Assembly (NCBI GenBank): GCA_040219135.1
Contig: JAVJTA010000017.1
Span: 248,001-312,000, forward strand
Direction: 5' to 3'
DNA from: UBA7803 sp040219135
GTDB taxonomy: Bacteria > Pseudomonadota > Gammaproteobacteria > Pseudomonadales > Azotimanducaceae
DNA length: 64,000 nucleotides
Shown here piece by piece: positions 43,548-52,261 of the stretch; positions within the stretch are counted from its first letter, which is position 1; every line of letters begins with the position of its first letter. The position numbers were made by a program, and so were the translations under genes. The notes under the pieces are model-generated. The model was not told the origin of the DNA, did not search any database, and saw only the letters and a program-made list of their open reading frames with translations.

Positions 43548-44555
43548 ATGTATGCCGCCGCCCGATCCCTGCTGTTCGCCCTCGATCCCGAGCGAAGTCA
43601 CGACCTGGCCCTCGCTGCCCTGGCCGCCTATGGCCGCCTGCCCGGACGGATCGCGCCGATTGCCGGTCGGCCGCGTCGACTCCTGGGGCTCGAGTTCAGG
43701 AACCCGGTGGGCCTTGCGGCCGGTCTCGACAAGGACGCCCACGCCGTGGAAGGACTGGCAAGGCTCGGCTTCGGCTTCGTCGAGGTCGGCACGGTCACGC
43801 CGCGCCCGCAGCCCGGAAACCCGCGGCCGCGTATGTTCCGCATCGCGCCGGCCCGGGCTCTCATCAACCGGATGGGGTTCAACAATCTCGGCGTGGAAGC
43901 CATGGCCGAGCGCCTGGAGGGCCTGCGGCGGCGTGATCGTCTGCGCGGCACCGTGCTCGGCGTCAATGTCGGCAAGAACAAGGACACGCCGCTCGAGCAC
44001 GCCGGCGCCGACTACCAGCGCTGTATGGAAGTCGTCTATCCGTACGCGGACTATCTGACGCTCAACCTGTCGTCGCCCAACACGCCGGGCCTGCGCACCC
44101 TGCAGTCCGCGGCAGCGCTGGCGCCTCTGCTCGAGGGCGTCAAGTCCACCCAGAGCCGTCTTGCCACGGTGCACGGACGCCGGGTTCCGGTGCTGCTGAA
44201 GATCGCGCCGGATCTCGCCGAGGCGGACGTGGACGTGGTTGCGGCCGCGGTGGAGCGTTTCGAAATCGAAGGTGTCATCGCCACCAACACCACCATCAGC
44301 CGGCCGGGCGTCGAGGGGCCCATTGCGGCGCAGGCGGGAGGCCTGAGCGGGGCGCCCCTGCACCCGCTGGCCCTGGCGACGGTGGCCCATCTGCGTGCGG
44401 TGCTCGAACGCACGGTGCCCATCATCGGAGTCGGCGGTATCATGGACGCGGCAGGGGGGAAGGCCATGCTCGAGCAGGGGAGTGAGCTGGTGCAGATCTA
44501 CACCGGGTTCATCTATCGTGGTCCGACCCTGATCCGCGAACTCGCGGTGCTTTAG
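43548..44555 (+). CDS. pyrD: Dihydroorotate dehydrogenase (quinone), class 2
   Basis: Membrane-associated FMN enzyme that oxidises dihydroorotate to orotate with quinone, step 4 of pyrimidine synthesis. The 335 residues begin with the short membrane-contact helices (ARSLLFALDPERSHDLAL) and carry GLAAGLDKDAHAVEGL, INRMGFNNLG and LNLSSPNTPGLR, the last with the class 2 catalytic Ser, plus GVGGI and YTGFIYRGP at the FMN site. ATG 43548. Confidence 0.96.
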   Translation: MYAAARSLLFALDPERSHDLALAALAAYGRLPGRIAPIAGRPRRLLGLEFRNPVGLAAGLDKDAHAVEGLARLGFGFVEVGTVTPRPQPGNPRPRMFRIAPARALINRMGFNNLGVEAMAERLEGLRRRDRLRGTVLGVNVGKNKDTPLEHAGADYQRCMEVVYPYADYLTLNLSSPNTPGLRTLQSAAALAPLLEGVKSTQSRLATVHGRRVPVLLKIAPDLAEADVDVVAAAVERFEIEGVIATNTTISRPGVEGPIAAQAGGLSGAPLHPLALATVAHLRAVLERTVPIIGVGGIMDAAGGKAMLEQGSELVQIYTGFIYRGPTLIRELAVL

Positions 44556-44580
44556 CCGGCGTTTTCCGTCGCACCGGCTG

Positions 44581-44602
44581 CTGCGCCGTCGCGACGGCGC
44601 AG
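44581..44602. terminator. 22-base perfect inverted repeat after pyrD
   Basis: CTGCGCCGTCG followed at once by its reverse complement; it can fold as a nine-base-pair GC stem with a CGCG loop. Located 25 bases after pyrD. There is no T-tract, so it may be a 3'-end stem rather than an intrinsic terminator. Confidence 0.5.
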
Positions 44603-44613
44603 TCGAAGCGACA

Positions 44614-44641
44614 GCCATCGACACACGGCCATCGACACACG
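44614..44641. repeat. 14-base tandem duplication in the amtB leader
   Basis: GCCATCGACACACG occurs twice without gap, ending four bases before the GGGGGAG ribosome-binding site of amtB. Confidence 0.9.
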
Positions 44642-44653
44642 AAGGGGGAGACG

Positions 44654-45928
44654 ATGAAGCGAATCGCGTTCGGGCTGGCGGGTGTTTTCGCCGCGGCACC
44701 GGCTCTGGCGGAGGATGCCCTGTCCAGCGGGGACACCGCGTGGATACTCACGTCTACGGCTCTGGTCCTGTTCATGACCATTCCCGGGCTGTCCCTGTTC
44801 TACGGCGGTCTGGTGCGTGGCAAGAACGTGCTCAGCGTGCTCATGCAGTGCTTCGTGATCACCTGCATGGTGTCGCTGCTGTGGCTGCTGGTGGGCTACA
44901 GTCTGGCATTCGGCGACGGCAATGCGTTCATCGGCAACTTCGACAAGGTGCTGTTTGCCGGCGTCACCGAGAATTCCATGTCCGGGACGATTCCGGAGAC
45001 GGCCTTCGCCGTCTTCCAGCTCACCTTCGCCATCATCACACCGGCGCTGGTGGTGGGCGGCTTCGCCGAGCGCATGCGCTTCTCGGCCATGCTGCTGTTC
45101 AGCGGGCTGTGGTTGCTGCTGGTGTATCTGCCGGTCTGTCACTGGGTCTGGGGCGGCGGCTGGCTCGGTGAGCTCGGCCTGATGGATTTCGCCGGCGGCA
45201 CCGTGGTCCACGTCACCGCCGGCACCGCGGCGCTGGTGGCGGCTCTGATGCTCGGGGCCCGGCGCGGTTTCCCGGAGACTCCAATGAAGCCCCACAACAT
45301 GACGATCACGGTGGCCGGAGCGGGCATGCTCTGGGTGGGCTGGTTCGGCTTCAACGGTGGCAGCGCGCTGGCGGCCAACGGGGATGCCTCCATGGCGATA
45401 TTCGTCACCCACATCTCCGCCTCGGCCGGCGCCTTCACCTGGCTGGTGGCGGAATGGCTGCGGTTCGGCAAACCCAGCGCCCTCGGCGCGGTCACCGGCA
45501 TGGTCGCCGGGCTCGGCACCATCACCCCGGCGTCGGGTTTCGTCGGACCCGGGGGCGCGCTGGTGATCGGAATTCTCGCGGGTGTTCTCTGCTTTACGGC
45601 GACCAACTACCTCAAGCGCACCCTGCGCATCGACGATTCCCTCGACGTATTTCCCGTGCACGGTGTGGGCGGCATTCTCGGAACGGTTCTCACCGGCGTG
45701 TTCGCGAGCAACGCCCTCGGCGTGTTCGGCGGCCAGGAGGACATCGACATCGGCAGTCAGGTCGGTATCCAGGTGATCGGCGTGCTCGCCACCCTCGGCT
45801 ACACGGCAGTGGTGACGGCGGCGATCCTGGCGTTGACCAACGTGATGGTGGGCAACCGGGTCGGCGACGACCAGGAACTCGAAGGTCTGGATCTGGTTTC
45901 CCACAACGAACAGGGCTACGACCTGTAA
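44654..45928 (+). CDS. amtB: Ammonium transporter
   Basis: A 424-residue Amt-family channel with an N-terminal signal peptide (cleaved near FAAAPALAED) and 11 expected membrane helices. Signature segments include FYGGLVRGKNVLS, GGTVVHVTAGTAAL with the first pore His, and FPVHGVGGILG with the second. ATG 44654 follows GGGGGAG. amtB is often preceded by glnK, but no PII gene is present in the window. The stop region is tandemly repeated three times. Confidence 0.96.
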   Translation: MKRIAFGLAGVFAAAPALAEDALSSGDTAWILTSTALVLFMTIPGLSLFYGGLVRGKNVLSVLMQCFVITCMVSLLWLLVGYSLAFGDGNAFIGNFDKVLFAGVTENSMSGTIPETAFAVFQLTFAIITPALVVGGFAERMRFSAMLLFSGLWLLLVYLPVCHWVWGGGWLGELGLMDFAGGTVVHVTAGTAALVAALMLGARRGFPETPMKPHNMTITVAGAGMLWVGWFGFNGGSALAANGDASMAIFVTHISASAGAFTWLVAEWLRFGKPSALGAVTGMVAGLGTITPASGFVGPGGALVIGILAGVLCFTATNYLKRTLRIDDSLDVFPVHGVGGILGTVLTGVFASNALGVFGGQEDIDIGSQVGIQVIGVLATLGYTAVVTAAILALTNVMVGNRVGDDQELEGLDLVSHNEQGYDL

Positions 45929-45968
45929 AACAGGGCTACGACCTGTAGAACAGGGCTACGACCTGTAA
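45909..45968. repeat. 20-base unit repeated three times over the amtB stop
   Basis: The unit AACAGGGCTACGACCTGTAA (third-last to last codons and stop) begins at 45909, 45929 and 45949. The second copy ends in G instead of A. The first copy carries the real stop TAA at 45926-45928. The extra copies lie in the non-coding gap before ddl. Confidence 0.95.
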
Positions 45969-45979
45969 GCGGCCGCCGC

Positions 45980-46939
45980 TCAATCCGGCCGCACGCCACG
46001 GGCGGCGGCGCTGCGCACCAGAGCGTCGGTGAGGGCTGGAAAATCCATGCCTTCGGCGGCGGCGCCGTCGGGATAGAGGCTGGTAGGCGTCATGCCCGGC
46101 AGCGTGTTGACCTCGAGCAGCACGATGCCGTCGCTGTCGGTGACGAGAAAATCCGCGCGGGACAGGTCCCGCAGCCCGAGCGCACGGTGCGCCCGCACGG
46201 CGATCTGCTGGAGCTCCTGCAGCACGCTGGCGGGCAGCAGCGCGGGAATCACGTGCTCGCTGCGCCCGGGGGTGTAGCGGTTGCGATAGTCGTACCACTC
46301 GTCGCTCGCCGTGCGGATCTCGATGACCGGCGTGGCGCGCGCGCCCTCGCCGTGCAGATCGAGCACGCCGACGGTGATCTCCCGGCCCAGCACGTAGGGC
46401 TCCACCAGCACCCCGTGGCCGTAGCGCAGCGCTTCCTCGAGGGCGTCGCCGATGTCGCCGCCGTTGGGCATACGCGTCGTGCCGAGCGCCGAGCCCTGAC
46501 GCAGCGGTTTGACCACGACGCGATCGCCCATGGTGTCGACGATGTGGGCCGCCGCCGTGTCGATGTCGGAGTCGGCATCGACGACGATCTCTGCCGCTAC
46601 CGGCAGCCCGACCCGGCGGAATATCGCTTTCGCCAGGCTCTTGTCCATAGCCACGGCGCTGCCGTGCACGCCGCTGCCCACGTAGGCCAGGCCGAGCAGT
46701 TCGAGAAAGCCCTGGACCGTGCCGTCTTCGCCCGGCGGGCCGTGCAGGGCCGGAAACACCACGTCCGGTGCGAGCTGCAGCAGGGCCCGGGCGCAGTCTG
46801 CATCCAGCTCCAGCAGCGTGGCGTGGTGGCCGGCGCTGTCGAGCGCCCGGGCGACCTCACGGGCCGATACCCGCGATACCTCGGCTTCGGCCGATGGCCC
46901 CCCCTGGAGCACGACAACGTTCAGGGTCCGGGTGGTCAC
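45980..46939 (-). CDS. ddl: D-alanine-D-alanine ligase
   Basis: ATP-grasp enzyme of 319 residues joining two D-Ala for peptidoglycan synthesis. The sequence shows VVLQGGPSAEAEVS, LHGPPGEDGTVQG, GSALGTTRM and VNTLPGMTPTSLYP, all Ddl hallmarks. GTG 46939 follows GGAGAG by eight bases. It lies outside a mur/fts cluster and begins 35 bases after the acetyltransferase gene, so it probably is in one operon with the C39-like gene. Confidence 0.94.
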   Translation of the reverse strand: MTTRTLNVVVLQGGPSAEAEVSRVSAREVARALDSAGHHATLLELDADCARALLQLAPDVVFPALHGPPGEDGTVQGFLELLGLAYVGSGVHGSAVAMDKSLAKAIFRRVGLPVAAEIVVDADSDIDTAAAHIVDTMGDRVVVKPLRQGSALGTTRMPNGGDIGDALEEALRYGHGVLVEPYVLGREITVGVLDLHGEGARATPVIEIRTASDEWYDYRNRYTPGRSEHVIPALLPASVLQELQQIAVRAHRALGLRDLSRADFLVTDSDGIVLLEVNTLPGMTPTSLYPDGAAAEGMDFPALTDALVRSAAARGVRPD

Positions 46940-46974
46940 AGCGTCAACTCTCCAGCAGAACGGACGGTGGGCGG

Positions 46975-47517
46975 TTACGGATTCAGTGTCGGGCGCGGAT
47001 CGTACGCCGTCCAGCGTTCGTGGTCGCGCCACGCCCCGGCGATGTAGAGAAACCGGGGCGACAATCCCTCGTAGACGAACCCGCAGCGTTTCACCAGGGC
47101 GATGGATCCGGCATTGTCCGGCTGGATGTTGGCCTCGAGGCGATGCAGGCCGAGATTGCGGAAGGCGTAGGATTTCACCAACTCCAAGCCTTCGCGCATG
47201 TAGCCGCGGTTCACGTACGGGGCGCCGGCGTAGTAGCCGAGTGATGCGGAGAGGAACGAACCGCGGACGATGTTGTTGATGTTGATCACCCCGGCAATCG
47301 CGTCGCTGTCGCGGCAGCACACCAGCAGGCCTTCGTGGTCGTCGCGGTGGGTGCGGGCCAGGTAGTTGTGGAAGTTCAGGTTCGACAGCGGCGGCTGAAT
47401 CCACGGGTCGTGCAGGACCCGGCTGCGCTGCATCAGATCGAGGAACTCGCTGCGGTCGCGGCGCGTGACCGGGCGCAGGTACACGCGCAGCGCCGAATCT
47501 GCCGGACTACCGTTCAT
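46975..47517 (-). CDS. GNAT-family N-acetyltransferase (RimJ-like)
   Basis: A 180-residue GNAT protein of the RimJ/RimL type: VYLRPVTRRDRSEFLDLMQ at the N-terminus, GYYAGAPYVNRGYMREGLELV at the acetyl-CoA site, and LHRLEANIQPDNAGSIALVKRCGF, the classic C-terminal motif. Likely substrate is a protein N-terminus or small amine; not determinable. Start overlaps the previous ORF by 11 bases. Confidence 0.92.
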   Translation of the reverse strand: MNGSPADSALRVYLRPVTRRDRSEFLDLMQRSRVLHDPWIQPPLSNLNFHNYLARTHRDDHEGLLVCCRDSDAIAGVININNIVRGSFLSASLGYYAGAPYVNRGYMREGLELVKSYAFRNLGLHRLEANIQPDNAGSIALVKRCGFVYEGLSPRFLYIAGAWRDHERWTAYDPRPTLNP

Positions 47518-47725
47518 GCCGATGCTCGAGCAGGAAAATCTCCCACAACGCCGGCGGAATCATCGCCAGGCCGAGAATCAGCAGATGCAGCGGGTGCAGG
47601 CGGAAGTCGTTGTCCACGAGCCACACACCGTGGAAGCTGAAGTCGTCTGCGTGCCACGACATCAGGCCTGCGGTGGTCAGGGCGAATCCCAGCGTCAGCA
47701 GCAGAAACCGCAGGAAATATCTCAT
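47507..47725 (-). CDS. Small two-helix membrane protein
   Basis: A 72-residue protein with hydrophobic segments at about 4-22 and 45-65 separated by a polar loop (MSWHADDFSFHGVWLVDNDFR). I do not recognise a family. It has no ribosome-binding site of its own; its ATG overlaps the C39-like gene stop (ATGA), so it depends on coupled translation. Its end overlaps the acetyltransferase start by 11 bases. Confidence 0.65.
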   Translation of the reverse strand: MRYFLRFLLLTLGFALTTAGLMSWHADDFSFHGVWLVDNDFRLHPLHLLILGLAMIPPALWEIFLLEHRHER

Positions 47726-48678
47726 GGAGGCAAAATATACGCCGCGCCGCGGTGGCGAAGCCAGGCCCCGCTGAACGCCGCCGCCGGATAGCGGCGGCGC
47801 ACTTCGGCATCTGCTGCCGCCGGGTCGCAGACGTCGACGCCGTCGGGTCCGGCTGCGAACACGACCACCAGATGGCCGCCGGTCTCGCCGAGCGGTGCGC
47901 CGGGCAACTCGCCCTCGCCGAAGCGAATGCTGGTGACCAGGGGGATGCCGCGCTCGAGCACGGTCAGTGCGTCCTCCCAACCGCTGAACACCTCCACCGC
48001 GCCGATCGAGCCGCGGCGTGCGGCGGCACGGAGCGCCAGCGGCCAGACGCCGTACATGCCGGTGCCCGGATCCAGACACTCGCCGGTCAGACTCAGCCAG
48101 TCGTGGGGCCGCTGCCAGCCGGCCAGCACCATGGACACGCAGGTCGGTGAGCAGATGCGCGCGGCGATTTCGGGCGGCGCGTTCATCTGGCTGCGCGGCG
48201 GCGGCGGCGGCGTGGCCGCCTGGCGGGTCGGCATCGGCGGCGTGGCGATGGTGAACGGTCGCGCCGAAATCGTCAGCAGATAGCGCTCCGGCGGTCGTCG
48301 GCCTTCGACGCTGAGCATCAGAGCCGGGCCGCTCAGGGAGCGATGGACGCGAAAGCAGTCGATGTGGCAGCTCACCGGTCCGTTGGTCTTCCCTGGGGCC
48401 TGCTTCCCGCCCTCCGGTGGCTCGCTCGGCACCGGCGGCAGCGGGAAGCGCCCGCCGTCGGCGATCAGGGTCCAGCGGTGGCGGGGCGCCGCACCGTCAG
48501 CGTCCGGCGCGGGTGCTAAGCTCGGCACCAGCAAGGTGCCGGCAGCGAGCGGCGGCAGCGCATGGGTCGTCGTCCAGCAATCGGCGTCGCTGTGCCACTC
48601 GTTGCTCCCGGAGACCGGCAGGGGGTAGCGGGCGGCAGTATCGGGGTCGGCGAGGCGCAGGGTCGGCATCAGGTACAT
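47722..48678 (-). CDS. C39-like cysteine peptidase domain protein
   Basis: A 318-residue protein with a beta-rich N-terminal half (about 1-145), a Pro-rich linker and a papain-like C39_2 domain. The likely triad is Cys180 in SPTCVSMVL, His269 in GGHLVVV and Asp285 in VCDPAAAD. No signal peptide is clear. Probably a cytoplasmic peptidase or bacteriocin-processing-like enzyme, substrate unknown. It is divergent from the glutaredoxin-like gene, with only 38 bases between starts. Confidence 0.82.
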   Translation of the reverse strand: MYLMPTLRLADPDTAARYPLPVSGSNEWHSDADCWTTTHALPPLAAGTLLVPSLAPAPDADGAAPRHRWTLIADGGRFPLPPVPSEPPEGGKQAPGKTNGPVSCHIDCFRVHRSLSGPALMLSVEGRRPPERYLLTISARPFTIATPPMPTRQAATPPPPPRSQMNAPPEIAARICSPTCVSMVLAGWQRPHDWLSLTGECLDPGTGMYGVWPLALRAAARRGSIGAVEVFSGWEDALTVLERGIPLVTSIRFGEGELPGAPLGETGGHLVVVFAAGPDGVDVCDPAAADAEVRRRYPAAAFSGAWLRHRGAAYILPP

Positions 48679-48716
48679 CTATTGCGGATCTCGATTCGAT
48701 TGTCAGAGGAACGGCG

Positions 48717-48956
48717 ATGACATCCCACGCACTCACGCTCCTGTCCACGGCGCATTGCTCGCTTTGCGAGCAGGCCTTCGACCTGCTGGCGAGTATGCCA
48801 GAACTGCGCGGCAGCGCCCTGCGCGTGTTGGACATTGCCGACGACGCGGCGCTGGTCGAGCGCTATGGCGAGCGTCTGCCCGTGCTGCTGGTCGAGGGGC
48901 ATGAACTCACCTGGCCGTTCGATGCGGCCGCCATCGTGGCGGTGCTGGCGCGGTGA
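48717..48956 (+). CDS. Glutaredoxin-like thiol protein (DUF836)
   Basis: A 79-residue thioredoxin-fold protein with redox motif CSLC in LLSTAHCSLCEQAFDLL and the cis-Pro segment RLPVLLVEG, as in the DUF836/YtfE-type small glutaredoxins. ATG 48717 follows AGAGGA. The direct partner is unknown. Confidence 0.85.
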   Translation: MTSHALTLLSTAHCSLCEQAFDLLASMPELRGSALRVLDIADDAALVERYGERLPVLLVEGHELTWPFDAAAIVAVLAR

Positions 48957-48975
48957 GCTGTACGCCGGCGCGTCC

Positions 48976-49800
48976 TCAGTCGGCCAGGCGGAAGAAACGC
49001 CGGGCATTGGCGGCGGTCCGCGTCGCCAGTTCGTCCTCGTCGCAGCCGTAGCGCTCGGCCAGGCGGCGCACTATCCAGGGCAGCAGAGCGGGTTCGTTGC
49101 GGCGCCCGTGGACGTCCTTCGGTGCGTCATGAGGCCGCAGGAACGGCGCGTCGGTCTCCACCATCAGCCGGTCCAGGGGGATATCGGCCACCAGGTCGCG
49201 CAGCTCGGCACCACGGCGCCGGTCGCACACCCAGCCGGTGATGCCGATGTGGCAGCCGAGGTCGAGGTAGCGATGCAGGGCGTGCCGGTCGCCGGTGAAG
49301 CAGTGCACCACGACGCCGGCCGCTCCGCCGGGCTTTGTCCGCAGACAGTCCGCCACCGTGTCGCCGGCATCGCGGTCGTGGACGAACACGGGCAGGTCGA
49401 GAGACGCGGCCAGCTCGAGCTGGCCGCGGAACAGCCGCTCCTGAAGCGGCCGCGGCGAGTAGTCGCGATGGAAGTCGAGCCCGGTTTCGCCGATGGCGAC
49501 CACCTCCGGGCGCCGTGCCAGCGCCTCGAGCCGGTCGCGCCAGTCGTCGGGCGCTCCGGCCGCATCGTGGGGATGGATGCCGGCGGTGCAGGACAGGCGG
49601 CGGGTGCGACCGGCTGCGGCGGCGTTTTTGCCGGAAGCCGCTATGTGGTCCGCGATGTAGTCCGCGCCCGCCCGGCTGCCCTCCAGATCGGTCCCGGTGA
49701 GGATGATGTGGCTGAGCCCGGCGGCCCAGGCACGCTCGAGCAGCGCCTCGCGGTCGTCGTCGAACTGGGGATGCAGCAGATTGACGCCAATGTCGATCAC
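48976..49800 (-). CDS. tatD: TatD-family metal-dependent deoxyribonuclease
   Basis: A 274-residue TIM-barrel nuclease. It shows IDIGVNLLHPQFDDDR, TAGIHPHD, AIGETGLDF, VFVHDRDA, VVVHCFTG, ITGWVCD and VETDAPFL, which hold the metal-binding His/Asp residues; the family is true TatD, not YcfH or YjjV. Acts in DNA repair or degradation. Lies 13 bases downstream of slt. Confidence 0.94.
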   Translation of the reverse strand: MIDIGVNLLHPQFDDDREALLERAWAAGLSHIILTGTDLEGSRAGADYIADHIAASGKNAAAAGRTRRLSCTAGIHPHDAAGAPDDWRDRLEALARRPEVVAIGETGLDFHRDYSPRPLQERLFRGQLELAASLDLPVFVHDRDAGDTVADCLRTKPGGAAGVVVHCFTGDRHALHRYLDLGCHIGITGWVCDRRRGAELRDLVADIPLDRLMVETDAPFLRPHDAPKDVHGRRNEPALLPWIVRRLAERYGCDEDELATRTAANARRFFRLAD

Positions 49801-49813
49801 GCCGCCCGCCGGG

Positions 49814-51721
49814 TCAGTTGACGGCGTTTTCGTGGCGCTCGAGCATGGGGCCCGGTTTGCCCAGCCGGCTGCCGTAAACCTGAGTGAACGCCAGGACGTT
49901 CTTCACGTAGCTGCGGGTTTCATTGAACGGGATGGTTTCGATCCATACGTCCATGGGTAGCCCTCGGCGATCGCGTATCCAGCGGTCGACGCGGCCCTCG
50001 CCGGCGTTGTAGGCCGCGGCTGCGAGGGGGCGGCGATTCGCGTAGCGCGACAGCAGTTCGGCCAGGTGATGGCCGCCGAGTTCCACGCTGACGCCGGGAT
50101 CGTAGAGATCGGCCGTGGACGGCACGTCCACGCCGAGCCGGCTGGCTACCTGATTCGCGGTCGGGTGCATCAGCTGCATCAGGCCGCGGGCGTTCGCCGG
50201 CGAGCGCGCCCTCGAGTCGAATGCGCTTTCCTGACGCGCCACGGCGAGCAGGAAAGGCTGCGGTACCGCGGTGACGTGGCTGACGCGCTGGAACAGATCG
50301 GGATAGGCAACCGGAAAGCGCAGCTCCAGATCGTCGTGGAGATTCGCCTGATTGGCGGTGAAGATGCTCTGTGCCACCCAGCCCACCTCCCTGGCGAGCT
50401 GGGCGGCGTAGAACAGCTCGGTGGCATCGAGCGTTCCGAGCAGCGCATACCATTCGCGGCGGGCGTTCACCAGGTCGCCGACGGCGTACAGCTCCAGGGA
50501 GCGCCGCAGGCCCGGCAGCGCACGCAGGCGGGCCAGGGCCAAGGGATCCGCGGCGCTGCGGATGGCCGGGTTCATGTTCGGCGCGCGGTTGATCCGCTCT
50601 GCCGCCAGAAATCCGTAGTAGTGGCGCCGTTCCGCCAGGGACTGGTAGGTGAGTCGGGCCCGTTCGGACCCCAGGTGGGTCTCGTTCAGGGCGCGGGCCA
50701 GCCAGTACTGCCAGCGCGGTTCGTGCTTCTGTTCGCCGGGCAGATGGTCCACCCAGTACAGCAGTTCGGACCAGTTTTCGGCGCGCAGCGCGGCGTCCGC
50801 CATTCCATCGGCAAACCCGGCCGAGTGGTCGGTCGGCCGGCGGCTCGGGAAGGTGCCCGCCCGGGCCTGGGCCAGCAGCAGGGTTTCGCTGATCGCCCGG
50901 GCGTCGGCGGGGCCGAAGTCGTGGGTGTCCTGAAGGCGCTGCCAGGCTTTGAGGGCCGCGGCCGGATCGCTGCGCGAGAGGCGCCGCAGCCCGTGGCCGA
51001 TCACTACCCGGGCGTAGCCGTTGTCCTCGGCGACCGCACCGCGTCGGCCGATGCGTGCCGGATCCACGTGCACGTCGTAGAGCGCCTGGGCCCAGACCGC
51101 CAGCGGGCCATCGAAGAACCGCAGCAGGTAGCGGCCGAGGCGCCGGTCGCCGGCCTCCAGCGCCAGCTGCAGGCGTTGCCAGACACGGCCTTCGGTCAGC
51201 AGGTCCGCGGCGATCCAGGTCTCGAACAGCGGATCGCAGGCCTTCGGCTGGGAGTTGGCGACCGTCCACAGGGCGGCGGCGGCCTCCAGCGCCGCGTCGC
51301 GCTGGCCGGTCGCGAGCTGGGCTCGGGCGTGGTAGCAGCCGAGTTCCGGGTCTCTGCTCGGCCGGTAGTTGGCAAGCAGCCGTTGCCACTCACGCCGGGA
51401 ACCCAGGTGTTTCAGCCAGCGGTGGTGGAGCACACCGGCCACCGGCAGTTCACCGTAGTTGGCCTGGAAGGCTGCCATCTCGGCATCCGAGACGTGGGCA
51501 AGCCGCATCTGCACGTCGTAGGAGGCGAGGTAGGGGGCGAGCAGGTAGTCCTCGAGCGCTGCGCGGCCGCGCTCGAACTCGGCGCTGCGTCCGGCAGTGA
51601 GGTGATCGAGGGCCTGGCGATAGGCTTCGCGCTGCTCGTAGAGGCTGAGTGCGCGCGCCGCGACGGGCATCGTCGACCCCGCGGCCAGCAGCAGGACCGC
51701 CAGCGCCAGTAACCGGATCAA
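49814..51721 (-). CDS. slt: Soluble lytic murein transglycosylase
   Basis: A 635-residue exported enzyme with signal peptide (1-22), a superhelical domain of many helices and a C-terminal lysozyme-like SLT domain. The catalytic Glu is in VARQESAFDSRARS, followed by ARGLMQLMHPTA and AAYNAGEGRV. It cleaves peptidoglycan between MurNAc and GlcNAc with 1,6-anhydro products. The start overlaps the upstream Usp gene by ATGA. Confidence 0.95.
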   Translation of the reverse strand: MIRLLALAVLLLAAGSTMPVAARALSLYEQREAYRQALDHLTAGRSAEFERGRAALEDYLLAPYLASYDVQMRLAHVSDAEMAAFQANYGELPVAGVLHHRWLKHLGSRREWQRLLANYRPSRDPELGCYHARAQLATGQRDAALEAAAALWTVANSQPKACDPLFETWIAADLLTEGRVWQRLQLALEAGDRRLGRYLLRFFDGPLAVWAQALYDVHVDPARIGRRGAVAEDNGYARVVIGHGLRRLSRSDPAAALKAWQRLQDTHDFGPADARAISETLLLAQARAGTFPSRRPTDHSAGFADGMADAALRAENWSELLYWVDHLPGEQKHEPRWQYWLARALNETHLGSERARLTYQSLAERRHYYGFLAAERINRAPNMNPAIRSAADPLALARLRALPGLRRSLELYAVGDLVNARREWYALLGTLDATELFYAAQLAREVGWVAQSIFTANQANLHDDLELRFPVAYPDLFQRVSHVTAVPQPFLLAVARQESAFDSRARSPANARGLMQLMHPTANQVASRLGVDVPSTADLYDPGVSVELGGHHLAELLSRYANRRPLAAAAYNAGEGRVDRWIRDRRGLPMDVWIETIPFNETRSYVKNVLAFTQVYGSRLGKPGPMLERHENAVN

Positions 51722-52170
51722 GATTCCGCCTGCTCCTCCTGACCGACCCGGACAGCGAGTACGTCGCAGGCGGCGCCGTGCAGCACGCCGTTGGCGGTGG
51801 AACCGAGCAGCAGCGCCAGGCCATGGCGGCCGTGGCTGCCGACGACGATCACGTCGGCACCGACGGACTTGGCGGTACGCTGGATCTCGCTCTCCGGGCG
51901 CCCGAAGATCAGGTGCTGATGGTCCGGCGGAACGTTGAGGTTGGACGAGAACTCGGCGAGATGGGACTTGGCCTGTTCGTGGATCTGGTCCTGCACCGTG
52001 GACAGATCCATGGGAATGTCGCCGCCGTAGGCTAGACTCAGCGGCTCGATCACGTGAACGACGTGGAGTTCGGCGTCGAAGGCCTGCGCCAGCTTGCGCG
52101 CGCGCTCGGCAACGATGGTCGACTCCTCCGTCAGATCCACGGCGAGGACGATGCGACGGTAGTCAGACAT
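51718..52170 (-). CDS. Universal stress protein, single domain
   Basis: A 150-residue Usp translationally coupled to slt by an ATGA overlap. It starts RRIVLAVDLTEES, has HVIEPLSLAYGG, and the ATP loop GSHGRHGLALLLGST. This is an isolated copy, about 30 kb away from the main group, and the only one in an operon with a cell-wall enzyme. Confidence 0.94.
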   Translation of the reverse strand: MSDYRRIVLAVDLTEESTIVAERARKLAQAFDAELHVVHVIEPLSLAYGGDIPMDLSTVQDQIHEQAKSHLAEFSSNLNVPPDHQHLIFGRPESEIQRTAKSVGADVIVVGSHGRHGLALLLGSTANGVLHGAACDVLAVRVGQEEQAES

Positions 52171-52261
52171 GTTGCTCCCCGGAGTCGGTTGCGGCGACGA
52201 TACACATTATCCCCATACCCCACAAGGCGCCGCCCGGGCGCCCATGAGGAGTGCGTGCGAC

